DNA of 64,000 nt from Mercenaria mercenaria (lineage: Eukaryota; Mollusca; Bivalvia; Venerida; Veneridae): assembly GCF_021730395.1 (NCBI RefSeq), contig NC_069367.1, positions 5,330,501 to 5,394,500 of the forward strand, given 5' to 3'. A program made the position numbers and the translations under genes. Of the stretch, positions 1-12,949 are shown in pieces; position 1 is the first letter of the stretch; each line of letters opens with the position of its first letter. Under the pieces are notes generated by a model. It saw only the letters and a program-made list of their open reading frames with translations. It did no database searches and was not told the origin of the DNA.

Positions 1-1909
1 ACATGTCAGTCGGCGCGTGGCGTGATTGACATCTGTCAGTAGCTAATTAGTATATGACGCTCCTCCTACTGCCATACTTCCGCTTGTGGCGCCGAACAGT
101 ATTGAAATTCACCGAGATTTTGATTGACAAGGGGCAGAACTTTTGAACTCGATATGCATCAAAGAAAACTTCTCGATTTTCGCGGGTGAAAACCCGGAAC
201 CTCGAGGGCTTTTCGCCATGTTGTTTCATGTCGACGGTACCAGGAACGTTCGTTACTATGCGCGACGAGGTCGGGTACAACTAAATTATCCCTATAATCA
301 ATAAAGATATGATCAGAATCTCGAATTTCGGCCCATAAAAAAACTGCGGTCGGCGGTAAAAACTTACGGTCGGTCGGGTTACAGGAAACAAACATATCTT
401 TTTTTAGGCCTAATTGGACGTTTACGTCATGCATAAGATATGAAGTTTAAAAATAGAATTATAGGAATCCCTAATGTTGATTTGACTCGTTCGCCGTGAC
501 GGATATTTGAAGAACGAGACTTTTTTTTTTTTTGGAATACGAGATGCATTTTTTCTTCTGCAAGCTTTCATGTCATAGCGGAGGAAATAAAAAAATCACG
601 TTTTTCCAATTTTTTTTTTTTCTGAAAACACGTTTTTTAGAGCAGCGGTTCCGTAAACCGAAAGATCAAAAATAAAAGGCCTAATAAGTAATAAAATAAA
701 AGTATAATTCTTTTCACTGTATGTTTATATACGTTTCCATTCTGAAATAAAAAGCTAAAGAAAAAACTATCACCAGGGATTTAGTCCACCTTGATATTTT
801 CACAAGGGGGATTTTGTCCACCTTGATAATTTCACAGGAGGATTTCGTCCAGGAAGACCAGAAACAGCAGGGGGTGGGGGTGTCCAGGTGTGATTTTGTC
901 CTATATTAATTTTTGATTACATTTTACCTATTTTACCTTTACCTTTTTATCTCACCTGAACAATATTTGGGTGAAAAAATGTCTGTCAGTCTACACTTAA
1001 TTTGACAGTATAATAGAGGCCTGTGTTTTGACGAAACGTTAAAGTCTGTCCGTCAGTCTAGTCAGTAGTTGGGACTGCAACTTTTTCAGCTTTGGGAGTC
1101 CCAGGACTGCAACTTGAAATTGCTAGTGAGAACCCTGCTTTCTTACACCTATGTAAGGACTACTGTGACTGCATGTTCTAATGTTTGCGACTGTGCACAA
1201 ATTATTTGACGCCTACCTCTTTCCCCTGGTTTTGACAAATACTGGAAGTTAACGCGACGAAACAACTTTTGTCATTGACAAATTTTATTGTCACAAAGTG
1301 GAAACTCATGACAATGCCGCTACTTCAACACATCTTGCCTAATATTTTATCTAAATCTGAATCTAATCTGTGTGTCTGTTTTGTTGTTTTTAAACCGGAA
1401 GTTAAAAACTGTGTCGGTGAATCGTTCAATGTATTATGCGTGACATTAGGTTGAAAATATGGGGGTCACTCAATCAGGGAAATTTCAACCCTCTTTCGGC
1501 CCTAGCAAAATCTAAACACTTTTTGATCTAGCCATCTGGGGTTGGGGGAGGGGGTAGAAAAAAGTAACAAAGAAGCGAACGCTTCATGTGTTAGATAGAA
1601 AAATATGTGTATTACAAAATGTGTCACGGTATTTTTTACACTACCGGACGTACGTAGGCCTGTTTCATGTGAAACCATCAAATGAGTTGGTTAATGGAAT
1701 TCCCGCAAATCAAATATCCAGTTTGATCTATTTTCTATTGTCAAAAATCCTTTCGAAACTCTGTAGATCTTATGAATATTTAAAGTCTCGGAACCTTAAA
1801 CATCAAATTAGATCAGACGAGTTTTTAAAGGAATTAAAACGCATACAGCTAGACCTCTGTAGATATTATATATTAAAAAGAAAAAGTAAAAGAGTAAACT
1901 ACAAACAAT
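1..1909. other. Gene-poor 5' flank with repeat fragments
   Basis: No coding region is supported here. The stretch is AT-rich with poly-T runs near 521 and 611. A segment at about 355-410 resembles 18550-18605 (both contain a poly-T tract after a GGAAACAAACA motif), so it is probably a dispersed-repeat fragment. A segment near 950-1130 looks like a piece of a tandem-cored repeat. The frame from 1588 that runs into the start of the first TNF-like gene has no recognisable domain, and a stop in frame with the gene start (TAA at 1895) separates it from the gene. Confidence 0.5.
776..852. repeat. Short direct repeat, about 33-bp unit
   Basis: A unit containing GTCCACCTTGATA followed by TTTCACA and a G-rich stretch occurs twice, with a third partial copy (GGATTTCGTCC). 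It has no visible coding role. Confidence 0.6.
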
Positions 1910-3898
1910 ATGACAGACGTTGAAGCGGGACAACAATGGTCAGATACGTTAAAATGTAACGGATCAGCATCGCAAAACAGTGAAATTGGCGACGATGTTG
2001 TAATGACCGTTACAGAGATCAACAGTGAACGTAATTCACGTGAGCAGAGTTTCGTGCGACAAACGAGTAAATTTGAAAATAAAGAGAGCCAAAAACTGAT
2101 GCGCCCCAACGGCGTCGACGTTTCAAGTAACTGTAACACATGTGATAATTTGACAGAAAATAAAAATAGTTTTATCAAATCTGGAAACAGTTGTGCGGCG
2201 AGCAAAACTCGTTTTAACACCACAGCAGATTCATCATCAAATGTGAAACATTCTCGTGCACAAAATAGATCTGTTAAATCCACTTCTGACGAAGGAAAAA
2301 AGAAGAAAAGCTGGAGGAATTGTAATTGTATTTTTCACGGGTTTTCGATGCTTCTCTCTGTCATGGCAATAGCTGGGGTGTTTTATATGTATTACACCAG
2401 GAATAACACAGTGAGTTCCTACTAGCTTCATCTCGTATTAATTAGTCGTTACGCTTTTAATTAACCTTTGAAAAAATAATTCTTTCAATCGACGGTCAAA
2501 CCGTTATAGTGACGAACTACTGGCCCTTCTATCACTTGTTTATAATAGTGATTAAACTTCTTTCAAAATGTCGCAAAAGCTAACAAGAACGATTTCTGTT
2601 AAAGTGTTTAGACTTTTTTTTTTACCTTTTTGCGATTACAATTACAATTATTGATCCGAAATACAGATATCATTCAATAGTATACATCAAAACGTATATC
2701 GGTTAAGTTGGTTCTATTAATAACTCCAGTTAACACTGGTTTCGTTTTATAGTTTCCTCAGTTGTAAACCATTGACTTGAAATGGAAATCGAAAGCTGGA
2801 GCTGTTCGGCTCAACGTTTAATTTATTTTTCAGGTTGAATCTGTAACTGAACCGTCAAATATAGATAATTTTCAAAGACAAAGCTCGGCGTTACAAGGTA
2901 ACCAAACAAATTTACTGTCTCTTATGCCAAATATTGAGGTACTACTCTATTGATGACAAAAATATCTTGTTTTTTGTTGTTGTTTTTTGTTGTTGTTTTT
3001 TTCTGTTTGGCCGCTTGCCAATTAAGAATGGGGTGAGAAAAGCGCTCATTCGAAAGAGAAAGGTACCAGAAATACAAGAATTGCCACTTGATTTTTAAAA
3101 AGAATTAAATTTCTTGACTTAAAACTTAGAAAATATGAGAGAAATATATTAATTTTGCCATCTTGTTAAATTGAAAACGAGTAATAATTCCATGTAACCT
3201 GATTTCTATAATGTATGACAATTTTCAATTTTCAGGGCATTCAAGAAGCGGGAAAATAACTGGCCGTTTCAAATTGGACCGGGATGCATTTTCAAGTAAG
3301 CATTATCAAATTAACTTCAGTCACGTGAAAGTTGTGAAAAATAGCTTCTCTGTACGTATAGTTTTTAATGCATGCCTACTTTACTTTGGGAATTTTGCTT
3401 AAGTGTTGAAGAGAACATGTGGCCATTTTAGTATCAGTACAGCATACTGCGAGTTAGGTATATGTATTTCCTGATTCAAAACTGTTTTATATATTTTCAG
3501 CATCAAATAAAACGCAAATTAGATGGAAGTCTGCCACAGAAACAAACAACTTAATCACCGCAAGTCCAGATAGCCCGTGCCTCATTGTTCCTGAAAGAGG
3601 AACGTATGGTGTTTTCTCTGTTTTAACATTTTTTGTAGAAAAACATGACACTGTTACAAAGCTCGCTCACTATATGCGACTTTATGGATTCCAGACCGGT
3701 GAACAGTTCTTCAAGCGTAAAATTATTAAGGTACCAGTACCGGAGAACAGAAATAATCCCGAGTTAATACAAAGCACCATAATTTCCTTTCCGAGTATGG
3801 AGGCCAATGGAAGTATATGTCTCGACACCGCAGACGGTAAGATGAAATACCTCTATGGTTCACCGATAGACAATACGATTGATATATTCAAGGTGTAA
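1910..3898 (+). CDS. TNF-superfamily-like ligand, type II membrane protein (copy A)
   Basis: Four exons join in frame with GT-AG borders: 1910-2410, 2834-2897, 3236-3295 and 3501-3898, giving 340 residues. The start is fixed by an in-frame TAA at 1895. Residues 1-140 form a polar tail ending in a Lys/Trp-rich stop-transfer stretch, about 141-162 is the single membrane span, and 163-208 is the stalk. Residues 209-340 form a compact TNF homology domain: the strand-A Trp is at 217, the core motif has the form VPERGTYGVFS, and the domain closes with a DIFKV strand. TNF ligands act as trimers at the cell surface or after shedding and bind TNF receptors. The domain is short (about 125 residues) and divergent, so receptor and function cannot be named. 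Cys235 and Cys315 occupy positions kept in all three copies. AATAAA sits at 4022 and again at 4948. C1q was considered but the type II topology favours TNF. Confidence 0.85.
2779..2795 (+). promoter_or_regulatory. Triple GAAANN (IRF/ISRE-like) motif in intron 1 of TNF copy A
   Basis: GAAATGGAAATCGAAAG is three successive GAAANN units, the pattern bound by interferon regulatory factors. It lies 38 bp before exon 2. Short motifs arise by chance, so this rests on its recurrence in the sister genes. Confidence 0.35.
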
Positions 3899-4394
3899 CA
3901 GCAGCAACTACAGGAATATGGCTCGTAACGGAACCGGACATGATTAGTAACGAAACCAGAGCATGCATAGCATGAATATTAGGTCAGAAACTACTAAAAC
4001 ACGGATTCTGCCGGAGCAAATAATAAATACATTACGAAAATTCACAGAATGAATAATGAGTAGACAGTATAAAATCAAACATTGTTTAACCGTTTTAGTT
4101 ATGTTAAAGTGTTTCATGCTTATATTTTACCATTACCAACGACGAAAATGCATATTAGACTATATTTACCAAATCTATGTGTTCAAAAACACATATATTC
4201 TAGTCAAAAGGTGCCAGTATTAAATTATTGCATTTATAAAGTGTGCTAGTTCATATGTGTTGTAGAAAGATCTGTAATTTGCATTTTAAACTCAGATGAG
4301 CGATATAGGACCAGCATTGCCTTTTTTTATTTAAACGTGTTCATTGTTTGTGATACTGAAACAGGCATATCCAACCTTAAGATCTGAGTTTACG

Positions 4395-4607
4395 TTAACC
4401 TTTACCCTGCTAAATTTCTAAAATGGACTGGTCCGTCATTCAGTTTAGGCAGTACCATTTATTAATCCAAGGGGTGTTCATTGAAAATTTACAAACTGGA
4501 TAGCGAACAGTGTAGACCATGATCAGCCTGCATGGACATGTAGGCTGTTCTAGGTCTACACTGCTCACAAAGGCAGAATCACTTGCCGCCAGCAGGCTAA
4601 AGGTTAA
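4395..4607. mobile_element. MITE, 213 bp, TIR starting TTAACCTTTA
   Basis: The ends are inverted repeats: TTAACCTTTACCCTGCT at the left, and the reverse complement of AGCAGGCTAAAGGTTAA at the right. A second, more worn copy lies at 63231-63436. It sits in the spacer downstream of TNF copy A and has no coding content. Confidence 0.7.
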
Positions 4608-5037
4608 AAATGAATGTTGTTGTTTTACATGTCTTCCTTTGTTTTGTCTTATAGATATTTGTATAAGGTATCTACCTCGGTTAAGACTACACACGTCTTT
4701 CATGTTATGTGTTCATTTTGTAAGCTTATAAAAGAAATGCAAATTTATGTACACGAATGTTTTATTATTATATAGATGTATTATTATGTTCATTATGACT
4801 GAACAATGGCTAATCCTGTCTTATCCTTACGTCTCAAAAAAATGAAGAAATTATGTATGAGACACCGCGTATTCTTTTACAAATTGTATTTTTATTTTTA
4901 TATATGTGTTGCTCTAGAGCAGTCGTTGACTTTTTATACTAAGAAATAATAAAATATTGACAAGTTTGTATATGTTGTTTTGATCTATGTTATGTTTTCA
5001 TAACGCGTTACAACATTAGATGTCATTCTTTTTACAT

Positions 5038-5256
5038 ATGAGCCGCGCCATGGGAAAACCAACGTATAGTGGGATTGCGACGAGCATGGATCCAGACCAG
5101 CCTGCGCATCCGCGCAGTCTGGTCAGGATCCATGCTGTTCACTAACAGTTCCTCTTTGAAAGTGAACAGCATGGATCATGACCAGACTGCGCAGGCTGGT
5201 CTGGATCCATGCTGGTCGCAAACCCACTATGTTGGTTTTCTCATGGCACGGCTCAT
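5038..5256. repeat. Palindromic repeat element (GAGCCGCGCC family), copy 1
   Basis: A near-perfect palindrome of about 220 bp: the left arm begins CATATGAGCCG and the right arm ends CGGCTCATATG. Both arms carry ACCAGCATGGATCC-type and CAGACTGCGC-type blocks. As RNA or single strand it would form a long hairpin. It has no coding capacity, so it is best read as a non-autonomous foldback or MITE family. Other copies lie at 7474, 10433, 29885/31706, 38004 and 56010. Confidence 0.85.
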
Positions 5257-7010
5257 ATGACTTTAAACTTTTATAGAATAACAGGACGGTCCCTAAAAAC
5301 TCACTCAGTCGCAAATACTGGTTGTCATTATTTACCGATAAAACAATACTTTTTGAGATATATCTCTTTCACATGCCTTCCACTAATGCACTTATAAGCA
5401 TTTAAAAGTTTTAACAATTCAGAGAGAGGCTGTGAAAGTAAGCAACAATAGTATTTCCAGACTTTGTCCAATTATGCATCTCGTGACGTGTTGGAATGCC
5501 TAGGCTTTGTAAACCGGCATGGTGTCGGGGCTAGAGACAATGAAAAACAGGTCTTTGCTCCTGCCAATTATGAATATTCTCACTAGTGCTTGGTACCAGA
5601 GCAGAACAATGCATTTCTTGATTCCGTTGACTAAATTAGAAGATTTCTCAAGACTTTCAGAACACTTTTAGAACTTGTCTGGGTAATTAAAAGGAGCATG
5701 GTCATGCTAGTTGATAGGAACCAGACCCTGTTTTACCATTGTCATATATCACGTGACTGTCCTGTCTGCACCACTGTCGGCACTTCCGTAACACTACTTG
5801 TTTTCGCTCCATTGACTTAGGCTGTGTGCAGACTGTTTGGAGAAGGCAAATGAATATGACTGAGGATTTCTGAATACATGTCATCAGAAAGTGCCCGATT
5901 ACGTATAATAAATTTTCCTCACTCTCATGCAATTTTTATTCTAACAACACTATTTTTACTCTTTTTTTTTAAATTTTTTAAGTTGTACATCTCATTTCGG
6001 AAAATACAAGTTAACTTTATACCTTTACAAATACATAAGGCTGTCGCTCTCCCGTAAAATATTAGATCATAAAATAGGTCATCCCGATAAGCCGAACGGG
6101 TAATCGTGTACAAAGGTCACACAATTTGTAATTACAAATCGGTTATCTCCAACAAAAAATCTTAATCTTGTGAATAAAGCTAATTTTAATTATATTCAAA
6201 GAAGTATAAAATACATTTTATAGCTCTTTGTTATATTAGACTGGTTCCCGTTTACCACGATATAAGTGATTAAGGCGCAGGTAATCCGGAGAAGAAGTAA
6301 ATTAAAATAAACCTGAAAGAACTTCGCCCGTAACGTATGACATACACTGAGATACCCGTGATTCATCGTGTAAACTACTTTTTTTATATTTTCCGTGAAA
6401 CACTATTACCAACTGATTACCTCACGTACATAACTATCGCAACTGAAAGACTCGGATCAGTTTGCTGAAAAATTTTTGGCTGAAAAAAAAAATACGTGTA
6501 CCTGAAACATTCGGTTACACTGATTAACAATTATTACGTAATAAAAATCAAAGCAAAAGTACAAACGAAGGACTTAAAGATGTTCTTTAAAACATTTTGT
6601 TTTGTTAAAAATATATTGGAAATGAAGTTTAACTTTTAAGTTTACCTTTCAAACTTTATATCTGCAAAACGTGTTTGAGTACTGGGCAGAAGTCATTTTG
6701 AATGGCACCATCTCTTGAATCACGAATCTTCCGTTTAGTATAAAATAATATAAAAACTTTAAACCCGTCATCTTTTGATTCCTTAATATACCCTCTCATA
6801 AATATAAACCTTATAGTTCCACGCTTTGTCTTATTTTTTATAAACATATAAAGTAGAGCTGTCAAATTAGAGAATATACATATTACATGGATGGAAAAAT
6901 ATTACTTTCAATGTTACTGAGATCATATCCCGCCAGAGACACAAAGGGTAATACAAGGTAATACAAACGAATTGATTCAATTACTTTCTACAATGTTAAA
7001 AAATACAAAA
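5257..7010. other. Spacer with no recognised feature
   Basis: AT-rich sequence with only short, low-quality open frames on either strand. No domain, RNA gene or clear repeat was recognised. Confidence 0.5.
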
Positions 7011-7152
7011 AACGTACGACAAATATATGAGACAATGAAAATTAAGACAGTGTTTTAGTTTATGTTCATAACAAAAAAGTGAATACACAAACGTACGACA
7101 AATATATGCGACAATGAAAATTAAAACAGTGATTTAGTTAATGTTCATAACA
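7011..7152. repeat. Direct duplication, about 72-bp period
   Basis: A segment beginning ACGTACGACAAATATATG and running through GTTCATAACAAAA occurs twice back to back with a few substitutions. Confidence 0.75.
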
Positions 7153-7208
7153 AAAGAAAAGTAGCATGTGGCAGCCTCACTGCAGCTAAACTCACAACGC
7201 CCTTATAA

Positions 7209-7452
7209 GGGTCCTCCGTGGCCGAATGGTTAAGGTCTCTGACTTTAAATCATTTGCACCTCACAGATGTGGGTTCGAGCCTCACTCGGGGTGCTGAATT
7301 CCAGCTGGCTTACGGAAAGACGGTGGTTCTACCTAGGTGCCTGATCGTAATGAAATAATGCACGGAGGGGCACCCTGGGTGTTCCACCACCATCAAAGCT
7401 GGAATTTCGCCATATGACCTGTAATAATTATTGTGTCGGATGCGAAATTAAC
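7209..7452 (+). mobile_element. tRNA-derived SINE, family A
   Basis: The head is tRNA-like (class II, Ser/Leu-like): box A is GTGGCCGAATGGTTAAGG and box B is GGGTTCGAGCC. It is followed by a body with GGTGGTTCTACCTAGGTG and CACCATCAAAGCTGGAA. Related copies are at 62650-62905 (full), 28905-29045 and 59935-60045 (partial). It is not a tRNA gene, because the acceptor stem does not close and the tail is shared between copies. Confidence 0.8.
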
Positions 7453-7473
7453 GACCCTTATTTAGACATAATT

Positions 7474-7693
7474 GAGCAGCGCCATGAGAAAACCAACATA
7501 GCGGGTTTGAGACCAGCATGGATCAGACCAACCTGCGCATCCGCGCAGTCTGGTCAGGATCCATGCTGTTCGCTAACAGTTTCTCCAATTCCAATAGGCT
7601 TTAAAAGCGAACAGCATGGATCCTGACCAGACTGCGCGGATGGGCAGGCTGGTCTCGATCCATGCTGGTCGCAAATCCACTATGTTGTTTTTC
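7474..7693. repeat. Palindromic repeat element, copy 2 (right end lost)
   Basis: Same family as 5038-5256. The left arm is complete. The right arm stops after TATGTTGTTTTTC, before the terminal GCGCGGCTC block. Confidence 0.8.
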
Positions 7694-8143
7694 AATATCA
7701 GACTGAAATGAAATGAAAGTGATCATTACGCCAGAGGTGGACTAACGTTTACTATAGTCAAGAAACTCTGCAATAATTCGATGGACCAGCAACGAACCTG
7801 CCCTGTTCTAAAATTTGACCAAATCCTAGGATCTTTGTGTCAGTACAGGTATCCATTATTTAGTTTGCTCCAATTTACCTGGTTTAAAAAAAAACCTACG
7901 ACGAAACCAAATATAAACTTGACCTGATAGCATAGCGGGATTTTACCGATTTAAAAATAGAGACAGCAGAGCGTTGCGTGAATGCATAAACAGTCGACAT
8001 CTCATAACCCAATCAGTAACCGCAAGGACAGACTGTAGCTGTTACAATTGTCTTTTCCATAACTTTAGTTGTTTTAATTCCGGTAGTGTTAGAAACAATA
8101 AGCGACTTGTATGATTCGGTGATTAAATATACTTGAAGTCAAA

Positions 8144-11100
8144 ATGGATTTAAATGAAATCAATGAAATCGAAATGGGTACTAAAAGTGATGATACATAT
8201 GAAGTTAAGAAGAATGAAAACTTAGGAATTGTTAACCGCTGTCCATTTAGATCTGTTTCTATGGATGGAAGCGCTGGAGATTACTTATATAAAACACCTT
8301 ATTCTTACGCCAGGCAGAACAGTATAAATGACTCAAAGGAATATAACGAGCTAAAAGACCAGAAAGATAAAGACATTGTAAATTCCAAATCACAAATTGG
8401 GATTCATAACTCGACTTTGAATAAAGCAAGAAATGACATTTCGCAAGACAGTAGAAACATAAAATCGTTTTATTCTAGACAGATCAGTGCTACATCTGCA
8501 ACGGAAAAACTACTAGAAAAAGGTACATCTTTGGATAGTGAGAAGAAAATGACAGAAACTGTTCTTATCGAGAGTGAGCATCAGTTAGGAAGAAGTGAAA
8601 TTACAGAAGATCCAACCTGGAATGAGAAAAAACACTGGAGAAATGGAGGGGTGTGTCTTTACAGTATGTCCGGATGTTCGTGTCTGTTGTCCGTTCTAAC
8701 AATTGGACTGGTAGTGTTCGTTTTGCTCAAGGTATTCTCATAAATGATAATATTACACGACTCCTTATATAAAACGCCTCTCCACAGTTTGTGCTATACG
8801 GCCGGTCTATATTCAACACAGGTTTACTGGACTAAAAAGTAAAAAATAAATAACAATAAGTAAAATTGTGAAAATTTAATCAAAGACTTAATATTAGATG
8901 GCGTACCAGTCAATAATCAAATGTATTTGACCTCGGTCTGTGGGACCTCGTGCAGTTGGTTTGATCATTTACAGGCAAGCCATATAATAATAATTTAAAT
9001 AAATATGGATAGTTTTACCATTTCCAAAGAACTCATTAGAGTTTGTTTATATGAGGTTGCAAATATCCAGCAGACTATAAACATAATTATGAGCCGCACC
9101 GGCTCATATGAATAAATTTACGACTTTTTTTTATCAAGGTGAACCGGTTTCTACAAATTTATTTCTAGACTGCGGGACGGTCTACGCACTCTATATGATC
9201 ATTTTTTATCATTTAACTTCCTGGTTCAAACCGTCAGTTTCGGTTTCGGTATATTATTAAATCACATCGTCTGCATATTTGCATTCTGTAAATTTAGTTA
9301 ATTCGCTATGTAAACCTTATATCACTGTATGCGGTTACAATCTAACCATAGGCATTTTGCGTATTTGTCTGCTGTATATGGAAAAAAAACATCAATAGAC
9401 AGTCAAGACCTCACAAATAAATCCTGCACCTATTTACTATATAATTTTTGGGTCCTGGACTATATTGATGTTTTTTTTTACATGAATAGCATCATTATTG
9501 ACCAAAGAAATGCGCAGATGGCCTGTGAGTCAAACTAAACGATTGAAAATTATAACGGAAACTCGAGTTTAACAAAAAAAATAATATATTGTACCTATTT
9601 TGTTAAGTGCCGTATGACGGCTGTAAAAGGTTCGCTTGAACTCTGTTGTTATTTTTTTCTGACCCTAGCATTCATTTGTACTATAATATCCGGTGCTAGG
9701 GGGCGTGAGGGATGTCGCACAATGAAAAGACTCAATCAACCTGAGTCTCCTATAAGGGTGCTGGGCTGCGTTTAATGCTCCCAAGTGATCTTTTCACGTA
9801 TTTTATGAATCAATTATATATATACTAAACAACTAAGATTATTTCAAAATTTGTAATTTACCCCTACTTCAATATAATATGTCATCTTTATGAAACTTGA
9901 AAGTCAAAACACCCGAACCACAAGGTTCTTAAATCTTAAGGTCTTCCTATCTTTCAGGTATCAACTGAAAAGCAAGAAATTGCAACAAGTATGGGATTTT
10001 CTCATCCAGGTAAGTTAAAAAAAAATAGTTACCATAAAACACAGTTACATAATATACATATTTCAATGTTGTTTTGAATTAATTTGATTATAATTTGGAC
10101 TAATCAAGCGCAAAAGACAAAGGTAAACTTTCGTATCAGCCGCCGTCATAAACTTGTGTGTTGTTAACAGGTGTTTAATGTATGGCTGATTTTGTCGTCG
10201 TATATGCAGATAGAACTTTACTTCTTACTCTTACAAATAATTTTAGTTTGAGTGAATATATATCATAAAGTTCTTTGTACTCTTTAAAATATATACTTTT
10301 GCGATATCAAATTATTGAAAAATTAACTGAATGTTTTTTTCTTGTAGGCCAAACTGCCACAGAAGTAAACACTGCCGGAAGTTTCAAAATAAACCAAACG
10401 TATTTACGTGGTGAGTAGAAGGGAGTCTATTTGAGCAGCACAATGAGAAAACCAACATAGTGCGTTTTAGACCAGCATGGATCCCGACTGTTCGCTTTCA
10501 AAGCCGATTGCAATTAGAGAAACCATTAGCGAACATCATGGGGTCCTGACCAGGCTGCGCGGATCCGCAAGCTGGTCTGGATCCATGCTGGTCGCACTAT
10601 GTTAGTTTTCACATGGCGCGGCGCAGTTTTGCCAATTAAACTGCTACTATTCACTATGTATTAGTATGGCGTAATCATGATTTGAATCATTGAGTAAAGG
10701 AGCAAACCCTCTATAAAGACTTTTTAAATTCTCGTTACAGGCTGCCCAACATGTTGCAGGCTCTATTTGATTGAGCCTGGTTATCGACGTTAATTGAAAT
10801 GCATCCTTCTTGTCCTGGGTCGAGCAGTACACAACATTTGCACATGTATGTTACAAGCAGACTAAAGATGAATTTCAAGCTATCAGTATACCGCCCACGC
10901 GTTTTAACCCGGGGTCGAGCAGTACACAACATTTGCGCATGATACAAGTACCAAAAAATCTTAATGCTCCATGATTCCAATAAAATCTGTAAAAGATTTG
11001 GGAGGTGTCAAGGTCAGGGTCATTGTAACTAAAAATTTAAAAGAAACTTTATCCATAGCTCTAGGTAGGAACGAGATATTGCAATGGAACTTTGTATGTA

Positions 11101-11727
11101 GGTTAGCAAGGTAGGCTTTTGTTTCTTTTCCTGGCCACTACGGTCAAGGTCGATCACTGTTCAGTCAATGTTACTAAAATAAGAAAATGAAAAAAAAAAA
11201 CCAAAAAAAAAAAAAAAAAAAAAACCAACAGAAAATGTAAAAAAAAAACTAGCTTGAGGGGGAATTCCCACGTCTCTTGTTCACTTTTTCTATTTTTCTT
11301 TTTTTGTGTATTCATTTCAGAGCACAAGAGAATCGTGTGGTTAAAAGACGAAACCAGTGAAATTATTCCAAGCAGTGTAGATGATTGTCTTAAAGTGCCA
11401 TATGGCGGGAAATATCTCGTGGTCTCGCGCTTTACCTTCAACATCCTTCCCGAAGATAACATCACAACTATTATACACTTTTTCAAATTAAAAACAAGTG
11501 CGGGTGTACAAAAGGATGGCGGCTACAAGCGAAAATACGTTAGCGTATTAGAGAACAAACTGCGGACGAGCAATGAGGTTAAGGCTAATAAGGAGTTACG
11601 GAAACCAAGTGTTTTTATAGAATTTTTTGATTTAGATGCAAATGACCAAATTTGTCCGAATGTGTCTAGTCCAAAACTTTTATACGAATCAAGAATGGAC
11701 AATGACGTGAACATAATCAAAGTATGA
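8144..11727 (+). CDS. TNF-superfamily-like ligand, type II membrane protein (copy B)
   Basis: Exons 8144-8731, 9958-10009, 10348-10410 and 11321-11727 join in frame (phases 0, 1, 1) to 369 residues. The ATG follows an in-frame TGA at 8120. The cytoplasmic tail is about 170 residues, the membrane span about 171-195 and the stalk 197-234, which includes GSFKINQTYL. The TNF homology domain is 235-369: Trp241, Cys257 in a DDCLKVP motif, GKYLVVSRFTF, a strand with FFDLDANDQICP (Cys346), and a final NIIKV. The last exon is closest to copy C. Intron 3 has taken in a palindromic repeat (10433-10625) and a poly-A/poly-T tract near 11190. A TATA-like TTTAAAAATAG lies at about 7951, and AATAAA is at 12531. 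The receptor and target cells are unknown. Confidence 0.87.
9090..9106. repeat. Terminal remnant of the palindromic repeat
   Basis: TGAGCCGCACCGGCTCA holds only the two outermost ends of the palindromic family joined together, as if the interior had been deleted. It lies in intron 1 of TNF copy B. Confidence 0.55.
9236..9250 (-). promoter_or_regulatory. ISRE-like motif in intron 1 of TNF copy B
   Basis: AGTTTCGGTTTCGGT matches the AGTTTCNNTTTC form of the interferon-stimulated response element (GAAACCGAAACT on the minus strand). The same core recurs twice in intron 1 of copy C. Confidence 0.4.
10433..10625. repeat. Palindromic repeat element, copy 3
   Basis: A worn copy inside intron 3 of TNF copy B. 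Both arms are recognisable (AATGAGAAAACCAACATAG at the left, TTTCACATGGCGCGGC at the right), with small deletions compared with copy 1. Confidence 0.8.
10626..11160. repeat. Fragments of dispersed repeats in intron 3 of TNF copy B
   Basis: The piece at 10700-10950 (CGAGCAGTACACAACATTTG occurs twice, near 10820 and 10915) resembles 39530-39645. The piece at 10990-11160, with GGTCAAGGTCG-type words, looks like a scrap of a tandem-cored repeat. Confidence 0.45.
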
Positions 11728-11790
11728 ATATCTATTGTAAATAGGCAGAAACGATTTTCAAGACTGTATTTTTGAATGTTTGCAGTGTCA

Positions 11791-11932
11791 GTCGGCAATT
11801 TTCGTACGATTTCGTATCCTGACATGACATTTCGGCATCCTTCGGACATTAACAGAACATTTTATTTATAAAGACCGAAGAATTCCGAAATCGCATACGG
11901 AGAATACCGTAAAAGTACGGAAATTGCCGATT
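11791..11932. mobile_element. MITE with inverted ends TCGGCAATTTTCG (family of 54631)
   Basis: Inverted terminal sequences GTCGGCAATTTTCGTAC and GTACGGAAATTGCCGA flank a core rich in TTCGGNAT-type words. It lies in the 3' UTR region of TNF copy B. The same family is found at 54631-54810, with a remnant at 36655-36713. Confidence 0.65.
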
Positions 11933-12949
11933 GTCTTTACGTGTCCGTTATCTTTCCTTCTTGAAACGAGATCTTTGTACCAGGTGCTTCTGGAAGCATT
12001 TTTTTTTTGCACAATTTGTATTTGTCATGTTCATTTTAAATTGTTCTACCTCGAGTTGATTACTCAACAAAGTACGTAGTTTAGTTAATGTGATTACTCT
12101 TTCTCTTTCTATATATATATATAATATTTATAGTGGTTCTTACCATTAAAAGTTTTTGTTTAGTGTAGTTTTAGGGAGCCTAGCCGATAGTATGTGGATT
12201 CGTATATTTGATGCTTTTGGCCAAGAAGGTAACCTCGTTAATTATCTCCGTACCTAGTATAATAGGGATGGAGAACCATCTACATACTTACCTTACAAAG
12301 CGATTTTAATCGTTACCCTGCTAATTATATATTTTAGAACATGCATATTTATAATTGATTTAATTATATTTTTGCTTTGTTTGAATAGTTAGATGTGATT
12401 TTTTTTTTCCAATAATTAGGAACCTGCATTGTCGCGAAAGGACTATATATTGTACGTGGACACAGTTTTAAGTTATTTGTAAAGATAATAGTTTTGTTTT
12501 AGACTAGAACTTTTAATAATTTGAATGTTGAATAAATCGATTTGTTTATATCAATTGTTAATTATATTTTACCTATTCCGCTTAGAAGATATTAAGGTGG
12601 GACAGTTTCTGAAGTTATAATATGTTTGTTTTAACAGAACTTGTATTAATTATAAGTCATTGTACAACACATTGAGATTAATTGCATAGGAGAATGAAAG
12701 AGAACATCAGTCATAACTAAATTTACAACTCTCAGTAAGTTATTTTGGACATATGCATGCAATAAGGAAATAGTTGCTAATTATCTCGTACAAGTCTGGA
12801 TTGTTCCTAAAGAGCTCCTTCGAGCCGGGTATTACCATTTGCACCTACAAACAGCCAAAGACTATAATTTTATCGGACGTGTGTTGCGAGGCTACATGAT
12901 TGGACGATTTGTATTTGCAGATATTTATATAGCTCCTGTCATTTTTATT
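11933..12949. other. 3' flank of TNF copy B, no further gene
   Basis: AT-rich sequence with an (AT)n run near 12112 and a polyadenylation-type AATAAA at 12531. Nothing else was recognised. Confidence 0.5.

Noticed and set aside
1588-1923. 111-residue open frame before TNF copy A
   Set aside because: No domain. It ends a few codons past the TNF start in another frame, and composition is that of AT-rich spacer. It could at most be an upstream frame in the mRNA.
3501-3898. C1q-type globular domain instead of TNF
   Set aside because: Type II topology without signal peptide or collagen stretch, and the motif order and final strands fit TNF better. A structure model would settle it.
7209-7285. 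tRNA-Ser/Leu gene
   Set aside because: Related heads at other sites share the same non-tRNA body; the acceptor stem does not close.
11154-11486. Minus-strand frame opposite TNF copy B exon 4
   Set aside because: Shadow of the real exon plus a poly-A tract read as Phe and Lys.
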